This document shows positions 44,639 to 52,132 of a stretch of DNA of 64,000 bases, in pieces. A program made the translations under genes and the position numbers. This DNA is from Phycisphaeraceae bacterium. Lineage in GTDB: Bacteria; Planctomycetota; Phycisphaerae; Phycisphaerales; UBA1924. Each line of letters opens with the position of its first letter. Within the stretch, counting starts at the first letter, position 1. The notes under the pieces were generated by a model that worked only from the letters and a program-made list of their open reading frames with translations, made no database searches and was not told the origin of the DNA. Location of the stretch: assembly GCA_020639235.1 (NCBI GenBank), contig JACKHC010000001.1, positions 1 through 64,000 on the forward strand, written 5' to 3'.

Positions 44639-47600
44639 TCAAGTGTCTCGGGCTTCCCGGCTCTCGACCTCGGATCGCGACCGGTGAATCGCGGCGTATC
44701 CCGCCGGCACCACAACAAGATTCAGGAATGTCGAGGTCAACAGGCCTCCGAGGATCACGACCGAGAGTGGCGCGAGGATCTCGTTACCCGGCTTGTCGCC
44801 CTTGAGGATGATGGGGATCAGCGCGAGGGCCGCGGTCAGGGCGGTCATGAGAATCGGTACGAGCCGCTCCATGGACCCTCGCACGATCGCCTCCTGCATC
44901 GCCACACCTTCAATGGTCATCAGGTGCTTGTAGTGGTTGACGAGCAGAATGCCGTTGCGCACAGCGATGCCGAAGAGCGTGATGAACCCCACAAGACTGG
45001 CGATCGAGATGACGGGCGGTGTGTACGACCCAAGACCGAAGAGCCCTGCAAGGTTCGTGAACGGATTGGGCGACTCGGTCAGAAAGATCGCAAGGATCCC
45101 GCCGATCAAGGCAAGAGGCAGGTTGACGAGCACGAGCAGCGACACTCGCAATGATCCGATCGCAAGATTGAGCAGCAGGATCATCACCAGAAGAACGACG
45201 CCGCTGAAAAGTGTGATGGTGCGAGAAGCGGACTGTTGCGCCTCAAACTGCCCGCCGTAGTTGACCATGTAGCCGTGCCTCTGGACGATCGGATCGACAC
45301 GCTCGCGCACTTGCCCGATGAGATGCCCGAGATTGGAGCCCTCGGCAACATTGAGCGACACGACGGCCTTTCTCTGAGCGTTCTCGCGCGCGATGAGATT
45401 CGAGGCCATCTCCGGACCGATCACCGTGACCTCTTCGAGCCGCACCAGCGCCCCCCCGCTGCCCCGGAGCACGATATGCCTGAGGTCTTCGACGGAGTCG
45501 CGCTCGGACTCCTCGAGACGGACAACCATCGAATAGCGCCGGATGCCCTCGTTGACTTCGGCAACCTCCACACCAAACACCGCGTTCCGGACCTGCTCCG
45601 CCGCCCCACGCGGCGTGAGGCCGTATGCCGCGAGCTCGGCGGGCTGGTACTCGACCGGGAGGGATTGAATCAGGACCTCACGATTGGCGGCCACATCGCG
45701 TGCCCCGGGGAGGGCCTTGAGCTCCGCCTCGATCTCCTTGGCGATGGCGCGCAGCACATCAAGATCATCGCCGTAGATGCTGATCGCGATCGCCGCAGGT
45801 GTTCCCGACAGAATGTGGCTGAGACGGTGCTCGATCGGCTGACCGACATTGGTGGTGACGCCCGGCACCTGGTCGAGAACTCTTGATATCTGCTCCCGAA
45901 CCCCGATGCTGTCGTGCCCGGGCTCGACCGTGATCTCGATCTCGGAGTTGCTCACGGGCTCGGCGTGCTCATCGCGCTCTGCGCGGCCGGTCCTCCGAGT
46001 CACACTCTTGACGCCCTCGACTTCGATGAGCTGCCTCTCGATCGCCGAGGCCATTCGGTCGCTCGCGGGAAGCGATGTGCCGGGGGGCGCGCTGAGAAAC
46101 ACGGTGAAGGTGCCCTCGCGGAACTCGGGCAGGAACGACGTGCCGAACGTAGAAGCGAGCCAGAGACTCAGTAATGTTGCAACGCCCGCGAGCGTGAGCA
46201 CCCAGATACGCGCACGAACGGCGAATCGAAGAAGCGGCTCGTAGAGCCGCTTGAGAACCCTCACGAGGAATCCATCCTTCGACTCATGGCGGCCGGGTCG
46301 CTCGTGGAGCAGATAGCGGCACATCGCCGGCGTCACCGTCAGCGCCACGACGAGCGACGCGAGGATCGACACGACGAACGCGATACCCAGCGGCCGGAAG
46401 AACCGGCCCTCGATGCCCTCGAGAAACATGAGGGGCAGGAACACAAGGGCGATAATGACCGTCGCAAAGACCATAGCGGGGCGGATTTCGTTGCTCGCCT
46501 CGAAGATCACTCGGAGTTTCGCGTGGCGTTGCCCCTCGGGCTTCCCGGCGTTCTCCTTGAGCCGGCGGAACACATTCTCAACATCGATGATGGCGTCATC
46601 AACGAGACTGCCGACAGCAATCGCGAGGCCGCCCAGCGTCATGACATTCACGGTCTCGCCCATCCAGTCGAGCGCAAGCAATGCCACCGCCAGCGAGAGC
46701 GGCAGCGCCGTGAGCGTGATCAGTGTTGTCCGAAGATTGAGCAGAAACAGGACGAGTATGACCGAGACGATGATCGCAGCGTCGCGAAGCGCATGCACGA
46801 CATTGCTGACCGAGAACCCGATGAAGTCCGCCTGGCGAAAGATGTCGCGATTGATCTCGACACCCGCCGGGAGCTGCGGCTCCAGTGCATCAAGCATCCG
46901 GTCGATCTGGTCTGTGATGACGAGCGTATTCGTCCCGGGCGCCTTCTGGATCGTCATCACGACCGCGGGGTGGCCCCCGTCCGCTCCGGTGCCCCGTCTC
47001 GGAGATGGCCCGAGTCGGACCTCCGCGACCTGGCCGATGGTGACCGGCGCGCCGTCGTGATACTTGATCATCGTGCCGGCGATGTCCCCGACGGATCGCA
47101 CGCGACCGCTCTGCCTGATGGGGAGCTCGAGACTGTCCACATCGGGGAGGTAGCCCGCGCTGAGCGTGCTGTGCGATTGGCCCGTCGCGCCGATGACATC
47201 GTCGACCGCAAGGTCGTACAACCGGAGCTTCTCCTGCTGCACGAGCACCTGATATTCGGGCAGCTCGCCGCCGATCACAGACACCTGCGAGACACCGGGG
47301 ATGGCGAGCAACTTGTTCCGCAGGTCGAACTCGGCGTACGCGCGCAGTTCCATCGGGGGGACGGCCCCGTCGGGTGAGGACACCGCCAGAAGCATGATCT
47401 CGCCCGTGATACTTGTAATGGGCGTCATCTCCGCGTGCGCGTCCGGCGGCAGATCCTCGCGAATCGTGTCGAGCCGCTCTGAGACAAGCTGGCGCGCGCG
47501 GTAAATATCCGTGCCCCAATCAAACTCGACATACGCGATCGAGAGCCCGATCGCGCTGCTGGTCCGAACGCGCCGAACTCCCGGGATCCCGTTGACGGCG

Positions 47601-47812
47601 GTCTCGATCGGGAATGTGACATACTGCTCGATCTCGTCCGCGGCCAACCCCGGCGCTTCGGTCATGATGACAACCGTCGGCGCGTTAAGCTCGGGAAAGA
47701 CGTCGACAGGCGTCTTGGGCAATCGATACGCGGCAAGCGCGAGCAGCACGCCTCCCAGCACCAGAACCAGTGCGGCGTGGTCGAGCGAGAACTTGATAAG
47801 TTTTTTCAGCAT
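44639..47812 (-). CDS. Heavy-metal-efflux RND transporter (CusA/CzcA family)
   Basis: 1057 residues, the family's usual size. It has twelve expected membrane helices and two large periplasmic loops. The N-terminus DHAALVLVLGGVLLALAAYRLPKTPVD and the TM4 relay segment GSLVDDAIIDVENVF are hallmarks of the HME subclass. The metal (Cu/Ag versus Co/Zn/Cd) cannot be assigned because the CusA Met triad is not evident by eye. It starts 15 bp after the adaptor gene. Drives export of metal from periplasm to outside using the proton gradient. Confidence 0.9.
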   Translation of the reverse strand: MLKKLIKFSLDHAALVLVLGGVLLALAAYRLPKTPVDVFPELNAPTVVIMTEAPGLAADEIEQYVTFPIETAVNGIPGVRRVRTSSAIGLSIAYVEFDWGTDIYRARQLVSERLDTIREDLPPDAHAEMTPITSITGEIMLLAVSSPDGAVPPMELRAYAEFDLRNKLLAIPGVSQVSVIGGELPEYQVLVQQEKLRLYDLAVDDVIGATGQSHSTLSAGYLPDVDSLELPIRQSGRVRSVGDIAGTMIKYHDGAPVTIGQVAEVRLGPSPRRGTGADGGHPAVVMTIQKAPGTNTLVITDQIDRMLDALEPQLPAGVEINRDIFRQADFIGFSVSNVVHALRDAAIIVSVILVLFLLNLRTTLITLTALPLSLAVALLALDWMGETVNVMTLGGLAIAVGSLVDDAIIDVENVFRRLKENAGKPEGQRHAKLRVIFEASNEIRPAMVFATVIIALVFLPLMFLEGIEGRFFRPLGIAFVVSILASLVVALTVTPAMCRYLLHERPGRHESKDGFLVRVLKRLYEPLLRFAVRARIWVLTLAGVATLLSLWLASTFGTSFLPEFREGTFTVFLSAPPGTSLPASDRMASAIERQLIEVEGVKSVTRRTGRAERDEHAEPVSNSEIEITVEPGHDSIGVREQISRVLDQVPGVTTNVGQPIEHRLSHILSGTPAAIAISIYGDDLDVLRAIAKEIEAELKALPGARDVAANREVLIQSLPVEYQPAELAAYGLTPRGAAEQVRNAVFGVEVAEVNEGIRRYSMVVRLEESERDSVEDLRHIVLRGSGGALVRLEEVTVIGPEMASNLIARENAQRKAVVSLNVAEGSNLGHLIGQVRERVDPIVQRHGYMVNYGGQFEAQQSASRTITLFSGVVLLVMILLLNLAIGSLRVSLLVLVNLPLALIGGILAIFLTESPNPFTNLAGLFGLGSYTPPVISIASLVGFITLFGIAVRNGILLVNHYKHLMTIEGVAMQEAIVRGSMERLVPILMTALTAALALIPIILKGDKPGNEILAPLSVVILGGLLTSTFLNLVVVPAGYAAIHRSRSEVESREARDT

Positions 47813-47827
47813 GCCGTCTCGCTCCGC

Positions 47828-49201
47828 TCAATGATCGCCTTCGTGAAATGTGCCGTCTGCATGAACGTGGCCACCCTTCTGGACGACCCCGTCCTGCTGA
47901 CTCGCCAGTTTCAGCTCGTACGCGCCATCCAGAACGATCTCGTCACCCGGTGCGACGCCGCTGTTGATGGCAACCCAGCGACCGTCGTCGACGCCCATGT
48001 CGGCCTCGACGCGGATCGCTTTGTTCGGATCGCTTGGATCGCGCCGGAAGAACACATGCGCGACGCCATCCCTGACAATTGACGATCTGGGAATCGCCAA
48101 CGCCGGTCCGCCGGTCGACTCCACTACGACCTCGAGGAAGGCCGAGACACCTTGGCGAATCCACGGTCGGCCCTGCTCGGGTGTCGCCAGGATCGCGATG
48201 GTTCGTTGCCGGGGATCCGCCTCAAGCCCGATCTCGACTCGTGCCTCAACGCCGTCATTCACATCGATCCCCTGCCCAACCGGCGGCACAATACGCGCCC
48301 GGTGTATGTCTACCAATCGCGCGAGGTCAGACTGCAACGCCAGCGCTCGGAATCGCACCTTCCCCGGATCAATAATCGACAGGACAAGCGACGGCGCCTC
48401 CGCGAATGCACCGTCGGTCAGTTCTAAGGACTCAACAACCCCTCCCTCGGCGGCGCGAACCTCGATCCAGATGATGGTCTGAAACGCAGGAACCGATCCA
48501 CTCCCAAACTCAACCAAGGATTGGAGTTGATCCTCTCCGATGCCTGTCGCCGCGGATGCCCGGTGCATCGCGTGTTCGCGGGTCCGGTGTGCATTGGCCA
48601 GTGCGGTCTCTGTCTGCTTCAACTCGGCGCGCAATCGCGGGAGACTCGCCTCGATCTCTGCAACCTGCGCTTCAAGCTCCGCGTTTCGTACCTCTGCCTG
48701 CGAGAGAGAGGCAATCCGTTCACGCATGATCGCGAGCCGTTGTTCGGCTTCATCGGTCCTGGCTCGCGCCACTCCGATCGCGGCATTGGCCGCCTCGATC
48801 TCCTGCTCTCCGACGATGATCTCGTGCTGGAGTTCGGGCCACTCAGGCGAGAGGAAGCGGTACAGAAGATCTCCCGGTTCGACGCGTTGATACTGATCGA
48901 CCTCGATCTCGACCCGACCCGGGAGCGTCATCCGATACTCGTGGCGTGCGAGGGGCTGAAGCTCGAACGCGCCGGGCATGCGAATCGTGCTCTCCACGCG
49001 CCGACGCTCGACCTTGGCGAATGTAATGCCGAGATTGTTGCGGACGGTCGCGGGAATCTCGACCCGGTCGGTCGAAGATGTCCCATCGTTCGCCGCGTCG
49101 GCCGACTCGGGCATCGACGGGTCACGCGAGCATGCCGCGAGCAGCGACAGGCAAGCGAGCCCATAGAGCGCAACCGCAGACAGTGAATAGCGACAGTTCA
49201 T
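47828..49201 (-). CDS. Periplasmic adaptor (membrane-fusion) protein of the RND pump
   Basis: 457 residues. Lipobox LAAC (about Cys25). It has the HlyD/CusB-like order: beta-barrel and lipoyl segments around a long helical hairpin (about 145-240, rich in Glu, Ala and Arg). The C-terminal 15 residues contain HVHADGTFHEGDH, a His motif that could bind metal. The start overlaps the stop of the outer-membrane factor gene as ATGA. Joins the inner-membrane pump to the outer-membrane channel. Confidence 0.88.
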   Translation of the reverse strand: MNCRYSLSAVALYGLACLSLLAACSRDPSMPESADAANDGTSSTDRVEIPATVRNNLGITFAKVERRRVESTIRMPGAFELQPLARHEYRMTLPGRVEIEVDQYQRVEPGDLLYRFLSPEWPELQHEIIVGEQEIEAANAAIGVARARTDEAEQRLAIMRERIASLSQAEVRNAELEAQVAEIEASLPRLRAELKQTETALANAHRTREHAMHRASAATGIGEDQLQSLVEFGSGSVPAFQTIIWIEVRAAEGGVVESLELTDGAFAEAPSLVLSIIDPGKVRFRALALQSDLARLVDIHRARIVPPVGQGIDVNDGVEARVEIGLEADPRQRTIAILATPEQGRPWIRQGVSAFLEVVVESTGGPALAIPRSSIVRDGVAHVFFRRDPSDPNKAIRVEADMGVDDGRWVAINSGVAPGDEIVLDGAYELKLASQQDGVVQKGGHVHADGTFHEGDH

Positions 49202-50640
49202 GGGCTCACCTCTTTAGAATGCTCCGCGGCGCCGTCGGCCGCTGAGTCGAGATTGCCTGTTGTTCGAAGCGCGTCGTGATCGACCTCGCGAGCGGGACCG
49301 AGCAAGGCCTCGATCTCGATGGCGGCGAGCGACTCGTCCAACCGGGCGTCAATCAGTTCCACCTGTGCTTGCCCGACGCGAGTCAGACTCTCCAGGAGCA
49401 GCAGCCCCCCACCCTCTCCCAGTTCGAGCAGACGGCGGGCGTCGGCATACTGCCGGTCCACTTGAGGCGCAACTTCCTGTTCAAGTAGCAGACGCTGCTG
49501 GTGGAGCGAACCATGATGCGCTCGCGCCACGGCCAATGATCCTGCCAGCCGCTCGTACTCAACCTCGAACGCCGCCCGAGCGAGTTCCCGCCGCGCCTCC
49601 GCCTCGGCGATGCCCTGCCTGTTGGCGTTCAGGATCGGAATCGGAATCGCGCCGAGCATCCCGATCCGGGATTGGCCCTGGTCGCTCTCGTACTGCGGGC
49701 CGATTGTCAGGTCCGGGTACTGCTTGCGGGTCTCCGCCAGCAGCGACTGCTCCGCGGCATCATACTCCTCTCGCAATCGCGAGATCGAGAGATTGTGCTC
49801 CGCGATCGTATCTTCGGAGTCGTGTTCGATGCGTCCGGCATTAAGGCGTGTCGCGACCAGCTCAAGGGGCGCATCGGGCGAGAGCCCCATGATCATGCGA
49901 ATCTGCTGCACCGCTACCGCAGCTTCGCCACGATAGCGGGCCAACATGCGTGCTTGCGTGGACCGCTCGATCGCAAAGAGAGCGGCTTCCGGTCTGGACA
50001 TCTCACCCGCATCGGCAAGCGCGCTCGTGGAGCCAACGAGTGACTCAATCGATTCGAGCAGCCGCGCGGTCTGTTCCGCACGGAGAAGCGCCGCGGACCA
50101 TCGCAACCACGCACGCCGTAGCTCGACGCGGGTCATCCATTCCGCTTCCTCGACCCGCAACAGTTCGGCTCGTAGCGCGGCGTTCGCCCCGGCTTCCTCC
50201 GCTTCGATGCGACCAGACAGCGGAATCGTGAGCGCGAGTCCGGGTGAGATTAGCCAGGGATTGGCAACACTCTCAGTGACTCGAAGGATGTCGACCGATA
50301 ACTCAGGATCATCCCACAAGCCCGCGTGCGCGGCGGTCGCACGGGCGACACCAGCGCCGAGCCGCGCCATCCGGAGATGCGGGTTGTACACGAGCGCAAT
50401 GACCTCACCCTCGGCCAGGCCGATGCCATCAGATGGTTCAAAGCCGATGTCTCCTGGCGACTCCGCCATTCGGGCGGCAAGAGTCTGGACAGGATCATCG
50501 TGAGGGGATCGCGCCAACCACGCATCTCGATGGGCCGCGAGGTCCAACGGACGGGGTTGATAACTCTGACAGCCCGCTATGATCGACGCCAATCCCGCGA
50601 ATGCGAGCGCGCGAAGGGGCCGGTATTTTGGAAACGGCAA
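49198..50640 (-). CDS. Outer-membrane efflux channel (TolC/CusC family)
   Basis: 480 residues if started at TTG 50640, which has GGAG at a suitable distance and begins the signal peptide (LPFPKYRPLRALAFAGLASIIAGC, lipobox Cys). No ATG lies in frame nearby; the open frame itself extends to 50712. The mature part shows two long helical repeats with VALVYNPHLRMARLG and an AYEVEYERLAGSLA-like segment, as in outer-membrane factors. Third partner of the tripartite metal pump. Confidence 0.85.
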   Translation of the reverse strand: MPFPKYRPLRALAFAGLASIIAGCQSYQPRPLDLAAHRDAWLARSPHDDPVQTLAARMAESPGDIGFEPSDGIGLAEGEVIALVYNPHLRMARLGAGVARATAAHAGLWDDPELSVDILRVTESVANPWLISPGLALTIPLSGRIEAEEAGANAALRAELLRVEEAEWMTRVELRRAWLRWSAALLRAEQTARLLESIESLVGSTSALADAGEMSRPEAALFAIERSTQARMLARYRGEAAVAVQQIRMIMGLSPDAPLELVATRLNAGRIEHDSEDTIAEHNLSISRLREEYDAAEQSLLAETRKQYPDLTIGPQYESDQGQSRIGMLGAIPIPILNANRQGIAEAEARRELARAAFEVEYERLAGSLAVARAHHGSLHQQRLLLEQEVAPQVDRQYADARRLLELGEGGGLLLLESLTRVGQAQVELIDARLDESLAAIEIEALLGPAREVDHDALRTTGNLDSAADGAAEHSKEVSP

Positions 50641-50730
50641 GGTGTGATGCTCCGGTTGGATCGACTGACTCGACTCGAAGCCGCAGCGCGAAGGCGCGCG
50701 ACCACACGGCACGGACGAACCGGCCGCGAA

Positions 50731-51198
50731 TCAGGTCTGCAATACAACCGTGCGGAGGTGCGCGATCTGAGCGCAACCACCCGGAGCCAACGGACGCACG
50801 CTTCTATGGGTCAGGCTCGCGACCGTCGGCCCTAAAGCCGCGATTTCCGATGACATGCAAACAGAACCGCCGCGATCTTCTCGCTTTCGATCGGAGTCGC
50901 ACAAGACCGCCGAGCGGGTCGGCAGGTGCTCCTCGCAGCAGTGATGCCCCTCGTGCGCATCCTGAGTTGGCCCAAGAATCTCTTCGACGCCAGCCAACGC
51001 GCCCCGCGTCGGACCGGCACAATCATGCGAGTGGCGATGGGCGTGTGCGGCACCGCCATGGATGTGGATCTGGGTGTGCGACGAAGCACCGCCCTTTGAA
51101 TTGTCCACAGAGCCGGACGCTCCGAGGGCCAGCGTCTGAATCGCGATCACGGCGATAACACTCAGGAGGCCGACAAGAGTCTGGAAACGCGGTCGCAT
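50731..51198 (-). CDS. His/Cys-rich exported small protein heading the metal-efflux operon
   Basis: 155 residues from ATG 51198. A hydrophobic N-terminus (about 1-30) acts as signal peptide or anchor. The mature part has HIHGGAAHAHRHSHDCAG, HEGHHCCEEH and further Cys residues, i.e. clustered metal ligands. I do not recognise the family. Position as first gene, 90 bp ahead of the channel gene, suggests a periplasmic metal sensor, sponge or chaperone for the pump. No known regulator (MerR, CopY, two-component) is next to it. Confidence 0.65.
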   Translation of the reverse strand: MRPRFQTLVGLLSVIAVIAIQTLALGASGSVDNSKGGASSHTQIHIHGGAAHAHRHSHDCAGPTRGALAGVEEILGPTQDAHEGHHCCEEHLPTRSAVLCDSDRKREDRGGSVCMSSEIAALGPTVASLTHRSVRPLAPGGCAQIAHLRTVVLQT

Positions 51199-51358
51199 GA
51201 TGTGACTATATCGGCGCACAGCAGAAGAAGATTCGAAAGTGAGCACGAAGACAACGCAATCCGATTGCCCACCAAAGAACCGGAAGAATCGACTTGGCCG
51301 CGTTATCGGGTGGCCGCAGGGTCTATGGGCAATCTCTCCCTTGCCTCCATGGCTCCAA
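51199..51358. other. Intergenic, backbone side of the tRNA-Gly junction
   Basis: 160 bp upstream of the metal operon. It should hold the operon promoter; TATAGT (minus strand, 51205-51210) lies only 6 bp from the start codon and has no -35. No other feature seen. Confidence 0.4.
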
Positions 51359-51405
51359 AGCGGGCGACCGGAATCGAACCGGCGACATTCAGCTTGGGAA
51401 GCCGA
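51359..51405 (-). tRNA. tRNA-Gly(CCC) 3' half; probable attachment-site remnant
   Basis: Minus strand. Anticodon stem TCGGC/GCTGA (51401-51405 with 51389-51393) encloses TTCCCAA, anticodon CCC. T-stem GCCGG/CCGGT holds TTCGATT (51367-51383). The 3' acceptor strand is CGCCCGC (51360-51366) with Gly-type discriminator U (51359). The 5' acceptor GCGGGCG and D-arm are missing: only a GCGGG-rich stretch follows on the right. This is a displaced 3' half of the kind left when a tRNA-targeting element integrates, with the element on the right. Confidence 0.7.
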
Positions 51406-51475
51406 GTGCACCCCCCGAAAAACCCGCAGAAAACGAGTACTTTTCGACCACCCCCAGCAGTATTCCCAGCGGTCA

Positions 51476-51491
51476 GGCCGGGGCCCCGGCC
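51476..51491. repeat. Perfect 16-bp palindrome
   Basis: GGCCGGGGCCCCGGCC, about 75 bp into the element from the tRNA-Gly junction. Could be a recombination-directionality or regulator site; function unknown. Confidence 0.6.
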
Positions 51492-51590
51492 GACGAGCTG
51501 AGCCGGCTGATTGAGATATGGCCCGATCTCTCCCCGGCCGTTCGAGCCGCCCTCTTAGGGGCAGCGGAGGGGGCCCAGCGAGTTCCATGA
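51480..51590 (+). pseudogene. Relict coding tail near the attachment site
   Basis: An open frame ends at TGA 51588-51590 with a helical tail (DELSRLIEIWPDLSPAVRAAL). The pattern E-L-x-x-L-I/V-x-x-W-P-x-L-x-x-x-I/V-R-A-A is familiar to me from C-terminal tails of mobile-element proteins in planctomycetes. The upstream part runs straight into the tRNA fragment, so it is at best the truncated end of a gene. Confidence 0.3.
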
Positions 51591-52132
51591 GCACGGAGAG
51601 CACCGGATCGACAGGCACTTATGGTGCTCCGACGACCCCCTCGTGCTGCTCCAAGAAGGCGGTTTCTGAGCCGCCACGAGGGTCGAGCGCACGCAAGTCT
51701 GCGTACAGTTTCGGGCCAGTCTCGCCCCAGTCCGCGCGCATTTCGCGCGCATTGGAAAGACCACCGGATCAGCCCATCCGGTGGTCAACTCTGAAGCCGC
51801 TGACAGCGCGGCGTTCCAGGACGCGTGGAGTCTGCTCTGATTGAACATCGCACCAGAAATGCTCCATGGGTTGAAGTTCGACGCAGGATCAAATCGCCGT
51901 CATCGCCTTCGGGGCATCCGCGGGGGCAGGCGATGAGTCAGAACCCCTCGAACTCAGGCCCGTCCGGCACTCAGGTTCGGCCGGGGCTGCGGCACGGTGG
52001 GTCCCAACTCGGGCCTCACGTCGCGGGCGTCTGTGACCCCTACGCCGATGCCCGGGTCCGCGAACCTCACCTGCACAGTTGAACCCCTTCGGTTCTCACA
52101 CCGCGAGTGCCCGATCGCAACTGGCCAAGCGT
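51591..52132. other. Left end of the second element, no intact gene
   Basis: About 540 bp with only short open frames and no ribosome sites. One copy of the flanking repeat (51941-52060) lies inside. One open frame (tail ending SAAFQDAWSLL at 51839-51841) could be another relict. Confidence 0.4.
51941..52060 (+). repeat. Flanking direct repeat, left copy
   Basis: Two conserved blocks match the right copy: 51943-51969 is 26/27 identical to 63851-63877, and 52032-52054 is 21/23 identical to 63946-63968, with comparable spacing (89 versus 95). Both copies read PSxSGPSG ... V.G.CDP..DAR in one frame, so it may be coding or a copied leader. Confidence 0.7.

Noticed and set aside
51205..51210. TATAGT as promoter of the metal operon
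   Set aside because: Only 6 bp from the start codon and no -35.
51202..51590. Plus-strand open frames with RNRTGDIQLG-type and SNRRHSAWEAE-type sequence
   Set aside because: These are antisense translations of the tRNA-Gly fragment; only the last 110 bases look possibly coding.
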